Shown: positions 27,545 through 36,484, numbered from the stretch's first letter. The stretch: DNA of 64,000 nucleotides from Fen-1258 sp964441505 (GCA_964441505.1 CAYTUV010000006.1:1-64000), one strand, 5' to 3'. Numbers and translations: made by a program. The notes: generated from the letters alone by a model not told the origin.

Positions 27545-29023
27545 CTAAAAAGCGAGTATATGCGATTGGTAGGGTTTGAGTTCTATAAAGAGACCGGTAT
27601 GATATACTTCCTCTGCAGATCGTGTATATGTCTGATTGTTCAATAAGTCGTTTATTATAAACTCTTCCTGAAATCCTCGCAAATCCAGTTTAAGTCTGCA
27701 TGTTGATGTTTTATCTGAATAATTTACAACAACAATTCTTTTCTCGGTTTGTAAACTCCACCCCCAGGCAAGTATATTTTTAAATGTTGTGTTGGTTTCC
27801 CATGAATACACCGGTTCAAGTATTTCCCATTTACCGTGTTTAAATATTTCCTGTGTAGTGATTTTGAAGAGATTGCTGTAAAACTCTTTTATGTCATCAA
27901 TAACGGGTTCTTCAGGCTCTCGGCCCAGCTGTACCGGGAGTTTTATTTTCTTCCCTTCAAATTGTCCATCGTTGTAAAATCGCATTCCCTGTAAAGTACT
28001 TATAACAACCGCTGCCGCTTTGGATTTTTCTTTACCGAGACTTGTTACTGCCCTTTCTTCGTCATGGTTTTCAATAAATCGCAAAGATTTTTTTTGATAT
28101 CCCGCATCGGCATTAAGATGTTCTTTAATATCATGTGGTGAAGCAGATTTTAATCGATCCGTAAATGTCTTGTCATAAGTATAGTCAAAACCTAACTGCT
28201 GGAGATCCCACTCCAAATCCCAGTATGCTTCAGCAATAAATAAAAAGTCGGCTCGCTCATGTTTAATTTTATCAATCGCATCGCACCAAAACTCCGAATT
28301 CGGTTTTTCATACCCATTTTTTTTGAGTACACCTCCCCATGTATTCTCAAAAACATTATTGAGCGCCAGCATAGCCATATCGCATCGAACTCCATCGCAA
28401 ACTTTAGTCAGATCCAGCAAAGTTTTAGTGAGAAAGTTTCTTGCCTGTTCGCTAAAAAAATTTACCTGGATTGTATCCTGCCATGCCGGAAAAAATGGAT
28501 CTCTGCCATGAGCAAAATATTTTTGTTCACCGGGATTGGGCTGGTAAAAAGTATGCGGATCGTTATCATATTGTTCTTTGTCAACTTGAAGAAATGTTTC
28601 TGAATTTATTTTAATCAATCCTGTATCGGCGCTAAAATGGTTTGGCACAAAATCAACAATAAGTTTTATCCCTTTCTTGTTCAGGTAGGATTTCAATTCA
28701 AGAAGAGAGCGTTTATCACCAAGAGAGGGATTAAGTGTGTAATTGTTTATTGCAAATGGAGAACCGATCACATCTTCCGGTCTCCAGTCTTTCAAAGCTC
28801 TTTTGTAGCTTTTAACCAGATTTTCTTCGTAGCAGTATTTCTGAATTGTAGTATCGCAAATATTCCAGATACCCATTAGCCAGACATAATCGATTTTGAT
28901 CTTAGCAAGTTCATCCCAATAAGATTTTGGAACATCTGCCAGATTTGATTTTATTATCCCCTGATCAAATCGTCGCAGCCAAACACGAGTATTGATTTCA
29001 TAAAGTGATGGATTATAGCTCAT
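27545..29023 (-). CDS. GH13 alpha-amylase-family glycoside hydrolase
   Basis: A 492-residue cytoplasmic enzyme (no signal peptide) of the alpha-amylase clan. The four conserved regions are visible: LIVDFVPNH (121-129), DGVRCDMAM with nucleophile Asp215, FIAEAYWDL with acid/base Glu265, and FIENHDEERA with His320 and Asp321. A C-terminal beta domain follows at about 400-492. It would act on alpha-glucans or on a small alpha-glucoside; bond specificity is not readable. Its start lies 2 nt after the dnaG stop codon, so the two are translationally coupled. Confidence 0.87.
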   Translation of the reverse strand: MSYNPSLYEINTRVWLRRFDQGIIKSNLADVPKSYWDELAKIKIDYVWLMGIWNICDTTIQKYCYEENLVKSYKRALKDWRPEDVIGSPFAINNYTLNPSLGDKRSLLELKSYLNKKGIKLIVDFVPNHFSADTGLIKINSETFLQVDKEQYDNDPHTFYQPNPGEQKYFAHGRDPFFPAWQDTIQVNFFSEQARNFLTKTLLDLTKVCDGVRCDMAMLALNNVFENTWGGVLKKNGYEKPNSEFWCDAIDKIKHERADFLFIAEAYWDLEWDLQQLGFDYTYDKTFTDRLKSASPHDIKEHLNADAGYQKKSLRFIENHDEERAVTSLGKEKSKAAAVVISTLQGMRFYNDGQFEGKKIKLPVQLGREPEEPVIDDIKEFYSNLFKITTQEIFKHGKWEILEPVYSWETNTTFKNILAWGWSLQTEKRIVVVNYSDKTSTCRLKLDLRGFQEEFIINDLLNNQTYTRSAEEVYHTGLFIELKPYQSHILAF

Positions 29024-29025
29024 AC

Positions 29026-30906
29026 TTAATCGTAATTGTTTTTGGGTTTGGAATCAAGCAACGACTTCTTTTCTTCGTAGAGTTCTTTGTTGCGTTTCAT
29101 CATTTCTATGTGAAGCCGCTCGTCTCTTGAATCTGATATAAACTGGTTGTTCAGTTTGACCTGCTGATCGATCTGATAAAGATGAAAATTCCTTACTGTT
29201 TCGGTTGCGTGCTCAAGTGTATCTTTTTCAATTTTCCCGCTGTATGAAAAATCATCCCACTTTTTGCTGATTGTTTCATCAGATAAAGTAAGTTCGAAAA
29301 TAAATTCGCGGGAATCCTCATCCGGAATTTTATCAATCAAGTAAGCTGGAGAAATTTTTTGCTCGTGGTAACCGGCATTAACAATTTCCGCAAGTTTTCT
29401 GAGCGTATGGTTGGAAAAACTCTCCAGAGATAAATTTTCGAGTATGTGAGAGATTACTTGTTCGTCTCCACTGTAAAGGAGCCTTACTAATTCTTTTTCG
29501 TATGGATTTTCATTTTCAGTTTTTGCAGAAAGCGCAAATTGTCCGGGCAACTGTTCTACCTTAGTTCTTTGTCCCGGTCGTTCTCCTATTGGATAACTTC
29601 TTTCTTTCTGTTGATCGAGAAAAATATTCAGTTCGGTTTCAATCAACTTCTCGCGCAGATTAAATCGTTTAGCAATTGTTTTCATGAGAAGATTACGCTT
29701 CAACTCGTCGCTCACTAACGCTAATGTTTTAACTAGTTCGCGAATTGCTTTAGTCATATCCGCAGAATCTTCAAACAAGCCCTGCTCTTCAAATTGGGCG
29801 GTCTGATATTCCAGAAAGTTTTTTGCGCGTGATACTTCTTCGTCAAATTTTTCCTTGCCAAACTTTATTATAAACGAATCCGGATCTTCTCCGGTCGGGA
29901 GCGCGATAACTTTCACTTCAAAATCCTGCTTTAGTAAAACTTCAATACTCCGTAATGATGCCTTCTGACCCGCTGGGTCGGCATCGAAAAGAATGATAAT
30001 ATTTTTTGTGAACCGGGAAAGTAATTGTACTTGCTCTTCTGTCAAAGAAGTGCCGGATGATGCAACCACATTTTTAATTCCTGCCTGAAAAAGTGAAACC
30101 AAATCCATGTAGCCTTCAACAAGAATTGCCCTATCCAGTTTTCTGATTTCTTCTTTCGAGTGGAAAAGTCCGTATAGAGAGCGGCGCTTCGAATAGATTT
30201 GTGACTCGGGAGAGTTGAGATATTTTGCTGCTTTCTCCTGATTATCCAGAACTCGCCCGCCGAATGCAATCACCCTGCCGTTAGGAGAAAATATTGGAAA
30301 AATTACCCTTCCCCTGTACTTGTCATAATACTCACCCTTGTCGTTCGTATCAATGAGACCAAGTAATTTTGCTTTTGTAAGATCAACTTTATTCTCTCTG
30401 GCGTATGCAAGAAAATTATCCCAGCCGTAGGGAGCGTAACCAATGCCAAAGATTTTCTGTGTTTGGAGTTTGATATTTCTACGTTTCAGGTATTCGCGTG
30501 CCTGTTCACCATCATTGCTTTTTAAAAGATTATCGGAGAAAAACCGGGCGGCAAGAATATTTAATTCATACAATCCTTCAAGCTCATTCTGCTGGGCATC
30601 GTTTTGTGTTGTCTCTAATTCAATCTTGATTCCAAGATGATCTGCAATTTCTTCAACCGCTTCAACAAAGGAAATGTTTTTGAATTCCATTAAGAATTTG
30701 AAAACATTTCCGCCCGCACCGCATCCAAAGCAGTGATAGATTTGTTTGTCATCGCTAACAGTAAACGAAGGAGTCTTTTCCTGGTGAAATGGACAAAGTC
30801 CAATGAAATTTTTCCCGCGCTTCTTTAAATGGACATGGGCTGAAACTATGTCGACAATATCCGCAGCATTTCTAATCTCGTCTATTTTATATTCCGGTAT
30901 GCGCAT
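29026..30906 (-). CDS. dnaG: DNA primase
   Basis: A 626-residue primase that makes RNA primers at replication forks. The CHC2 zinc finger is visible (Cys38, His41, Cys59, Cys62 in GLCPFHQEKTPSF and YHCFGCGAGG), followed by the catalytic core (about 115-250) and a Toprim domain with LVEGYMDLVSL and LFDADPAGQKA. A C-terminal helical DnaB-interaction region follows. The ATG at 30906 gives the canonical start MRIPEYKIDEIR; an upstream TTG at 30942 is in frame but adds 12 residues that are not conserved. The usual rpoD neighbour is absent. Confidence 0.96.
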   Translation of the reverse strand: MRIPEYKIDEIRNAADIVDIVSAHVHLKKRGKNFIGLCPFHQEKTPSFTVSDDKQIYHCFGCGAGGNVFKFLMEFKNISFVEAVEEIADHLGIKIELETTQNDAQQNELEGLYELNILAARFFSDNLLKSNDGEQAREYLKRRNIKLQTQKIFGIGYAPYGWDNFLAYARENKVDLTKAKLLGLIDTNDKGEYYDKYRGRVIFPIFSPNGRVIAFGGRVLDNQEKAAKYLNSPESQIYSKRRSLYGLFHSKEEIRKLDRAILVEGYMDLVSLFQAGIKNVVASSGTSLTEEQVQLLSRFTKNIIILFDADPAGQKASLRSIEVLLKQDFEVKVIALPTGEDPDSFIIKFGKEKFDEEVSRAKNFLEYQTAQFEEQGLFEDSADMTKAIRELVKTLALVSDELKRNLLMKTIAKRFNLREKLIETELNIFLDQQKERSYPIGERPGQRTKVEQLPGQFALSAKTENENPYEKELVRLLYSGDEQVISHILENLSLESFSNHTLRKLAEIVNAGYHEQKISPAYLIDKIPDEDSREFIFELTLSDETISKKWDDFSYSGKIEKDTLEHATETVRNFHLYQIDQQVKLNNQFISDSRDERLHIEMMKRNKELYEEKKSLLDSKPKNNYD

Positions 30907-31040
30907 TTTTACGTTTCTTTGTGTCCAATTTTTATTTAACAATCTTTGAACAAACGAAATTAGAGATTTATTTAATCAATCGGAACAATCATATAATTGC
31001 CCGTCTAACTTAATATTTGTATTTTACTTACAGAATAAGA

Positions 31041-31568
31041 ATGAGAATTTTTTTGAGCAAGAATAGTGTTCTACTGATTATACCCGCGCAAAATTTCAAC
31101 CAGGAAGAATATCTAATCATTACTAACTCCCTTGATAGAGCCGGCATAAAAGTATTTATTGCTTCAGATTCTAATTTCCTCTGCCTTGGTTCGAACGGAT
31201 TGAAAGTTAAAAATGATATTCAGTTTTACAATATTCACGAAAGTAACTTTGCCGGATTGATTCTTGTGGGAGGAAGCGGCATGAGAAGTTATTGGAATAA
31301 CAAGGCAATTCATTCAACAGCTCAAAGATTCGCGAAGAGTAAGAAAATAATTGGCGCCATTTGCAGCGCTCCAATTATTCTGGCAAAGGCAGGTCTCTTA
31401 TATGTGAATGCTACCTGTCACCCCGATGACAGAAAAGAATTGGAAAAAGAGGGTATTGAATACAAAGATTTACCGGTTGTGACACAGAAAAATATTATCA
31501 CGGCTCAAAATCCTAATGCCGCATCAGAATTCGTGAAAGCATTTTTGTATGAACTTGCCAGAAATTAA
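31041..31568 (+). CDS. DJ-1/PfpI superfamily protein
   Basis: A 175-residue protein of the DJ-1/PfpI fold. The nucleophile elbow is GAICSAP with Cys108, and the GLILVGGSG strand-loop is at about 72-80. Members are glyoxalase/deglycase-like enzymes, chaperones or proteases; the family cannot be split further here. The ATG at 31041 is preferred over the in-frame TTG at 31017 because the conserved strand starts at SVLLIIPAQNF. It is 84 bp upstream of ispG, with a palindrome between them. Confidence 0.82.
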   Translation: MRIFLSKNSVLLIIPAQNFNQEEYLIITNSLDRAGIKVFIASDSNFLCLGSNGLKVKNDIQFYNIHESNFAGLILVGGSGMRSYWNNKAIHSTAQRFAKSKKIIGAICSAPIILAKAGLLYVNATCHPDDRKELEKEGIEYKDLPVVTQKNIITAQNPNAASEFVKAFLYELARN

Positions 31569-31610
31569 CGTTTCCAAAGAACTTATCTTTTCCTTAAAGT
31601 GTTTATCCGT

Positions 31611-31634
31611 AGAGACTCGATTCATCGAGTCTCT
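31611..31634. repeat. Perfect 11-bp palindrome before ispG
   Basis: AGAGACTCGAT (31611-31621) and ATCGAGTCTCT (31624-31634) flank a 2-nt loop. It lies 18 bp before the ispG ATG. There is no T-tract on either strand, so it is more likely a dispersed repeat or an mRNA leader structure than a terminator. Confidence 0.75.
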
Positions 31635-31652
31635 AAATTAATTTACTTAATT

Positions 31653-33611
31653 ATGACCGAATTAGTTAAAAAATATTGCAACGGTTTAACACGATACTCA
31701 CGTTATAAAACCCGTGAAGTTTACGTTGGTGATCTCCCTCTTGGCGCAAATAATCCAATCCGTATCCAATCAATGACTACGACCGATACGATGAATACTC
31801 TGGCAACAGTTGAGCAATCGATTCGCATGATTGAAGCAGGCTGTGAATATGTTCGCATTACCGCTCCAAGCATGAACGAAGCGCAGAATCTTCAGAACAT
31901 CAAAGATGAATTACGCAAACGCGGCTATAAAACACCTCTCATTGCAGATATTCATTTCACCCCTAACGCTGCCGAACTTGCTGCGCGAATTGTGGAGAAG
32001 GTCAGGATCAATCCCGGCAATTACGCCGATAAGAAAAAATTTCAAACTCTCGAATACACAGATTCGGAATATGTAGAAGAGATTGAACGCATTAAAGAAA
32101 AATTTTCTCCGCTCGTAAAAATTTGCAAAGAGTATGGTACGGCAATGCGTATAGGGACAAATCATGGTTCCCTTTCTGACCGCATCATGAGCCGTTATGG
32201 CGATACACCCCACGGCATGGTTGAATCTGCTTTAGAATTTCTGCGAATATGCGAAGATCTGGATTACCACAACATTGTACTCTCAATGAAGTCCAGCAAT
32301 CCGCAGGTAATGGTACAAGCATACCGTTTACTTATTCAGCAAATGGAATCTGAAGGAATGAACTATCCCCTACATCTTGGTGTAACTGAAGCAGGCGATG
32401 GTGAAGATGGAAGAACCAAATCTTCTGTTGGTATTGGAACATTACTTGAAGATGGAATTGGAGATACAATTCGCGTTTCGTTAACCGAAGAACCGGAATT
32501 TGAAGTACCGGTGGCAATTGCTCTTGTTAATAGATATACCGGAAGAGAGAATCATAAACCGATTCCTTTTATTGAGGAATCTCCGAAGAATCCAAGTGTT
32601 TATTCCAGACGGGAGTCATTCGAAGTTGCCGGAATCGGAGGATTAACTGTTCCAAAAGTAGTTGCTGATTACAGCGATAGAAAAATATTAGATCAAGGTG
32701 ACTTGAAACAAGTTGGCTACAGCTACGACCAGATAACAGATAAATGGAACATGAACGATCAGGCTTGCGATCTGCTTTACATTGGGAATCATGATCTGCA
32801 CTTTGATGCACCGAGCGGATTAAAAATTATCTATGATTTTGAGAAATGGAATTCACTCGATGAGAGAACAAAAGGGTTTCCATTTTTTCCGGCAATTGAG
32901 AAATACCGTAGCGCAATCCGGAAATCTTTCGCCATAAACTTTGTTGAGATAAATGTGTCGTCAGTTTTCAGCGGTCAGCTTCCAGTAATTGCTAATGACG
33001 AGACCGTTGTATTCATTTTAACAACAAATAATCTACATGGAATGGCTGAACAGCGCCGTATATTTTTTGAGTTGATGTTACGAAAAAATAAAAATCCAGT
33101 GATTCTTAAGAGATCATATCAGAATGTCAATGAGGAAAATCTTCGTCTTTATTCATCAACAGATTTTGGGGCTCTGCTTATTGAAGGATTTGGTGATGGT
33201 GTCTGGTTAACAGGAAGGCAATTATCTGACAGATCTTTCGACAAATCATTCATAAACAGAACCTGCTTTGGGATTCTTCAGGCGGCGAGGACGCGTATCT
33301 CCAAGACCGAATACATTGCATGTCCATCATGTGGCAGAACATTGTTCGATCTTGTGGAAATTACTAACAAAATCCGCAAACGGACCGAGCATCTAAAAGG
33401 TGTAAAAATTGCCATTATGGGGTGTATCGTTAATGGTCCTGGTGAGATGGCTGATGCAGATTTCGGATATGTCGGGTCCGGACCCGGCAAGATAACCCTT
33501 TATCGAGGTAAGGAAATAGTCCGGAGGAATGTAAATTCTGATCATGCGGTTGAGGAATTAATTGAGATTATACGCGAAAATGGCTGTTGGTTTGAGCCTG
33601 TTGAAATATAA
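31653..33611 (+). CDS. ispG: 4-hydroxy-3-methylbut-2-enyl diphosphate synthase, long form
   Basis: A 652-residue IspG (GcpE), the [4Fe-4S] enzyme that converts MEcPP to HMBPP in the MEP isoprenoid pathway. The N-terminal TIM barrel (about 1-290; IRIQSMTTTDT, RINPGNYADKKKF, GVTEAGDGEDGR) and the C-terminal cluster domain are present, with CPSCGRTLFD and GCIVNGPGEMADADFGYVG giving the cluster Cys and Glu. About 250 residues (about 300-530) lie between them, the insertion that defines the large IspG of Bacteroidota, Chlamydiae and plants. The ATG at 31653 is chosen over 31599, which lies upstream of the palindrome; no clear SD is seen. Confidence 0.95.
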   Translation: MTELVKKYCNGLTRYSRYKTREVYVGDLPLGANNPIRIQSMTTTDTMNTLATVEQSIRMIEAGCEYVRITAPSMNEAQNLQNIKDELRKRGYKTPLIADIHFTPNAAELAARIVEKVRINPGNYADKKKFQTLEYTDSEYVEEIERIKEKFSPLVKICKEYGTAMRIGTNHGSLSDRIMSRYGDTPHGMVESALEFLRICEDLDYHNIVLSMKSSNPQVMVQAYRLLIQQMESEGMNYPLHLGVTEAGDGEDGRTKSSVGIGTLLEDGIGDTIRVSLTEEPEFEVPVAIALVNRYTGRENHKPIPFIEESPKNPSVYSRRESFEVAGIGGLTVPKVVADYSDRKILDQGDLKQVGYSYDQITDKWNMNDQACDLLYIGNHDLHFDAPSGLKIIYDFEKWNSLDERTKGFPFFPAIEKYRSAIRKSFAINFVEINVSSVFSGQLPVIANDETVVFILTTNNLHGMAEQRRIFFELMLRKNKNPVILKRSYQNVNEENLRLYSSTDFGALLIEGFGDGVWLTGRQLSDRSFDKSFINRTCFGILQAARTRISKTEYIACPSCGRTLFDLVEITNKIRKRTEHLKGVKIAIMGCIVNGPGEMADADFGYVGSGPGKITLYRGKEIVRRNVNSDHAVEELIEIIRENGCWFEPVEI

Positions 33612-33640
33612 TCCCTCTCACAATTGAAAGTGAGGGGTGA
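33612..33640 (+). other. Stem-loop after ispG
   Basis: CCTCTCAC (33614-33621) can pair with GTGAGGGG (33630-33637) across an 8-nt loop directly after the ispG stop codon. No T-run follows, so it may protect the mRNA end rather than terminate. Confidence 0.5.
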
Positions 33641-33664
33641 TTATGGTATATTTTGCCACGACAT

Positions 33665-33730
33665 ATGAGAAAATTTATAATCAAATTAGCCAGAAGAAAA
33701 ACTACAGAACTTTTAAATAGAAGTTTCTAA
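33665..33730 (+). CDS. Possible 21-residue basic peptide or transcribed leader
   Basis: An ATG at 33665 opens a 21-codon frame ending at TAA 33728-33730. The peptide begins MRKFIIKLARRK and is strongly basic. Immediately upstream, a TTG followed 20 bp later by TATATTTTG resembles a Bacteroidota promoter with non-ideal spacing, and a perfect terminator follows at 33738. The unit could be a small peptide gene or a small RNA. There is no clear SD, so coding is weakly supported. I do not recognise the peptide. Confidence 0.25.
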   Translation: MRKFIIKLARRKTTELLNRSF

Positions 33731-33737
33731 AGACAAG

Positions 33738-33770
33738 ATGCACTCCTACTATCAGGAGTGCATTTTTTTT
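33738..33770 (+). terminator. Perfect Rho-independent terminator abutting the Nif3 gene
   Basis: ATGCACTCCT (33738-33747) pairs perfectly with AGGAGTGCAT (33754-33763) across ACTATC, followed by eight T. The T-run ends 4 nt before the ATG of the Nif3 gene, and the only SD-like AGGAG near that ATG is in the 3' arm of this hairpin. Confidence 0.9.
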
Positions 33771-33774
33771 ATAT

Positions 33775-34887
33775 ATGACTGTTGGAGAATTGACAAAATA
33801 TCTAGAGGATTGGGCCCCGCCCGGAGCCGCCTGGGAGAAGGACAACGTTGGACTTCAAATCGGCTCGCGAGGGGAGACAATCAAAAACATCATGCTCTGT
33901 CTTGAGTTGAATGCTGAAGTCCTAAGAGAAGCCATCCAAAGAAAATGTAATTTTATTTTTACGCACCATCCCTTAATTTTCAAACCTATTAAAAGATTAG
34001 ACACTCAAAAAGATTCCAACGCAAAACTCATACAAACTATAATCAAGAACAATATCACTGTTTATTCCGCACATACAAATCTCGATTTCATCAAAGACGG
34101 CGTTTCATTTGAACTTGCCAAAACTCTAAAATTAAAAAACATCCGTTTTCTGGAACTTGAAGAGAACAATCAATTCAAAGTTGTTGTATTCGTTCCTAAG
34201 TTTAGTCTTGAAGATGTTGCTACTGCTGTCTTTAGCGCCGGCGGTGGTAAGATTGCCGAATATGAGAATTGCAGTTTTCAATCGGAAGGTGAAGGAACAT
34301 TTAAAGGCTCTGAAAAATCTAATCCTGTAATTGGAAAGAAAAATCGATATGAAAGAGTAAACGAAGTGCGATTCGAATTCCTTGTTGATTCATGGAAATT
34401 GAATAGCGTAATTGCCGCACTTGTTAAATCTCATCCTTACGAAGAACCCGCTTACGATATATATCCATTGAGAAACAAAAACGTAAACTATGGCGCCGGC
34501 GCAATTGGCGATCTTGAAAAAGAGATGAGTGAAAAAGAATTTCTAATACTGGTAAGCAAAGCATTGAAAACCAAAGCGATTAAGTATTGCGAGGGTAAAA
34601 AGAAATCAATCCGGAAAGTTGCTGTATGCGGCGGTTCAGGTTCGGAGTTAATAGACGCAGCAATTGGTAGCGGTGCCGATGCTTTTGTTACAGCGGATCT
34701 AAAATATCATGCATATCAGGATGCTATTAATAAAATTTTGATGATCGATGCCGGCCATTATGAGACAGAAATAGTAGTACTGAATTCCGTCCAGTATAAA
34801 ATGAAAAAATTTATCTCTGCTGATAGTAAAATAAAAATTTTGAAATATACGGGCAGCACAAGCCCGGTAAAATTTTATAAACCATAA
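33775..34887 (+). CDS. Nif3-like dinuclear metal centre protein (YqfO type)
   Basis: A 370-residue member of the Nif3/YqfO family, hexameric proteins with a two-metal site. The N-terminal half has DNVGLQIGS (about 22-30), FTHHPLIFKP (about 62-71) and YSAHTNLDF (about 96-104). The C-terminal half has CGGSGSELIDAAIGSGADAF and IDAGHYETE. The central insertion (about 125-235), a PII-like fold, marks the long form. The ATG at 33775 must be right because the family N-terminus starts here, yet the terminator leaves no normal SD; the transcript may be nearly leaderless or the hairpin may gate translation. The zinc-ribbon gene follows by 10 bp, a pairing common in bacteria. Confidence 0.9.
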   Translation: MTVGELTKYLEDWAPPGAAWEKDNVGLQIGSRGETIKNIMLCLELNAEVLREAIQRKCNFIFTHHPLIFKPIKRLDTQKDSNAKLIQTIIKNNITVYSAHTNLDFIKDGVSFELAKTLKLKNIRFLELEENNQFKVVVFVPKFSLEDVATAVFSAGGGKIAEYENCSFQSEGEGTFKGSEKSNPVIGKKNRYERVNEVRFEFLVDSWKLNSVIAALVKSHPYEEPAYDIYPLRNKNVNYGAGAIGDLEKEMSEKEFLILVSKALKTKAIKYCEGKKKSIRKVAVCGGSGSELIDAAIGSGADAFVTADLKYHAYQDAINKILMIDAGHYETEIVVLNSVQYKMKKFISADSKIKILKYTGSTSPVKFYKP

Positions 34888-34897
34888 GGAGTCTAAA

Positions 34898-35635
34898 TTG
34901 ATAGAAAAACTCGCAGTATTATACGAACTCCAGTTGATTGACAATCAACTTGATGAGCTGGAGGAATTGCGTGGAGATCTTCCCGCGGCTGTGAACGATT
35001 TGAAACAGCAGATAGAAGCTATCGATAATCAAATTGACGCTAAAGAAGACGAGAAGAAAAAATCTCATAATCAGCGAAAACAGAACGATGAGGATGTTGA
35101 ACGCTTGAAAGCCAATCTTAAGAAATTTAAAACGCAACTTTATCAGGTTCGCAACAATAAAGAATACGATGCACTCACAAAAGAAATTGATCATTCAGAA
35201 GCACAAATAACAAAACTCGAAGCTGAAAGTATTGCACTTGAAGATCTTGTGCAAAAACTGAAAAAAGAAATTGAGGAAAATGAGCCGCAGCTTGAGGTTT
35301 TGAAAAAAGAACTGAAAGAAAAAGAGACTGAGCTCAAGCAGATCGTGAAAGCAAATGAGAGAGAAGAAGCACGGTTAAATGATAAGCGCGATAAAATTGC
35401 CGTAAAAGTGAAGAAGCCCGATTATAACACTTACTCCCGAATCCGCAAGGCTCTTGGTGGTAAGGCTGTAGTTACTTTAATACGCGCTGCCTGTTCCGGT
35501 TGTCATAATGTTGTACCGCCGCAGAGACAGCTTGAAATTAAATCAGCAAAACGATTATACTCATGCGAATCATGCGGCAGAATTTTGATATCACCGGATG
35601 TTGCAGAGGAAGTACAGAAGAGAATACAATTCTAA
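34898..35635 (+). CDS. Coiled-coil C4 zinc-ribbon protein (CT398/DUF164 type)
   Basis: A 245-residue protein with a long antiparallel coiled coil (about 15-165, rich in Glu, Lys and Gln) and a C-terminal C4 zinc ribbon: CSGC and CESCG spaced about 25 residues. This is the architecture of the family commonly encoded after Nif3. The start is TTG at 34898 with AAGGAG 8 nt upstream. The role is not established; nucleic-acid or flagellar-export links have been proposed for relatives. Its terminator was split by the repeat element at 35667-35870. Confidence 0.88.
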   Translation: MIEKLAVLYELQLIDNQLDELEELRGDLPAAVNDLKQQIEAIDNQIDAKEDEKKKSHNQRKQNDEDVERLKANLKKFKTQLYQVRNNKEYDALTKEIDHSEAQITKLEAESIALEDLVQKLKKEIEENEPQLEVLKKELKEKETELKQIVKANEREEARLNDKRDKIAVKVKKPDYNTYSRIRKALGGKAVVTLIRAACSGCHNVVPPQRQLEIKSAKRLYSCESCGRILISPDVAEEVQKRIQF

Positions 35636-35650
35636 TTCAACTAAAGATAA

Positions 35651-35893
35651 AGCCCCGATCCTTTCGCATTAGCGTCAACTTAGTAGAAGTTTATTGCTAT
35701 AACCCCGACTTTTTAAGTCGGGGGAAAAAACAAGAGCACAAAAACCAAGGGCTTTAGCCCAAATTGTTACTCTGTTTTGGACTAAAGTCCAGAATTTTGA
35801 GTGAGTTTGTATTCTCCAGCATGAATGCCGGAGTTGTTAATAAAAATTCATCGTTAAGTTGACGCTTATGCGATCCTTTCGGGGTTTTACTTT
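35651..35893. terminator. Bidirectional terminator split by a mobile element
   Basis: If 35667-35881 is removed, the flanks join to AAAGCCCCGATCCTTTCGGGG followed by TTTTACTTTTT. That is a 6-bp stem (CCCCGA/TCGGGG) with a T-tract after it and an A-tract before it, placed between the convergent zinc-ribbon and pabC genes. The present copy is interrupted in the loop, but the long inverted repeat of the inserted element with its own hairpins may still end transcription. Confidence 0.6.
35667..35870. mobile_element. 204-bp MITE-like element with four internal hairpins
   Basis: Terminal inverted repeats CATTAGCGTCAACTTA (35667-35682) and TAAGTTGACGCTTATG (35855-35870) match at 15 of 16 positions. 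The 11-bp direct repeat CGATCCTTTCG flanks it on both sides (35656-35666 and 35871-35881), a target-site duplication. Inside are four hairpins: CCCCGACTT/AAGTCGGGG (35703-35723), GGGCT/AGCCC (35749-35760), TGGACT/AGTCCA (35778-35791) and CTCC-GCAT/ATGC-GGAG (35814-35833). No reading frame is present, so it is non-autonomous. The interior resembles a cluster of REP-like palindromes. Confidence 0.8.
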
Positions 35894-36484
35894 TTATAGA
35901 ATAATTTTCGGAATACGGACATTATCTTCCAGATCAATCAAAGCATTGATCAGATACACACATTTAAATTTCTTTAAATCCTTTACACTAATCTCCTCTT
36001 CACAAATTTTACCGTTAGCCAGCAGTCTTGCTCTTTTAGTTCCCTTGAGTAGCGGTTTTGCAGGAGTATATAATTTTGTAAAATCACTGAATACAACATT
36101 TGAATAACTAGTATCTGTAATGAGTCCGTTTTTTACGATTAATATTTCGCCGCCATCGGCTTTACACAAATGTTTCTGCAAGTCTCTTCGGTCTTCAGAC
36201 TTATACTCGTAACGAATATTGTCATCATAAACCACAATCAATTTTGTAATTGACTTTATGGTGTATGGATGAAATTCTACATCGTGAATTCTCTCCGAAT
36301 ATGTAACTCTGCATTTAAAGAGATTCCTCGATAATTCATGCGGAATTTTAATTATATCGGACAGGTCAAGTAAATCGTCAGATTTGAATAGTTCATGCCT
36401 GGATTTATTCATTCTGGCGTTGTGGTGTTCAATGTTCCATAATTTTCTATCGAACACTTTTATACTTTCAAATAATCGGAACAT
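35894..36484 (-). CDS. pabC: Aminodeoxychorismate lyase-like class IV aminotransferase
   Basis: A 196-residue PLP protein of fold type IV. The Lys in YEYKSEDRRDL (near 95) fits the Schiff-base position, and VKNGLITDTSYSNVVF (about 117-132) fits the class IV signature that precedes the cofactor-binding N. It is shorter than typical PabC (about 270), mainly at the N-terminus, as in other compact Bacteroidota forms. It would release pyruvate from 4-amino-4-deoxychorismate to give p-aminobenzoate for folate. It overlaps pabB by 17 nt, consistent with coupling. Function is assigned mainly by context. Confidence 0.8.
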   Translation of the reverse strand: MFRLFESIKVFDRKLWNIEHHNARMNKSRHELFKSDDLLDLSDIIKIPHELSRNLFKCRVTYSERIHDVEFHPYTIKSITKLIVVYDDNIRYEYKSEDRRDLQKHLCKADGGEILIVKNGLITDTSYSNVVFSDFTKLYTPAKPLLKGTKRARLLANGKICEEEISVKDLKKFKCVYLINALIDLEDNVRIPKIIL

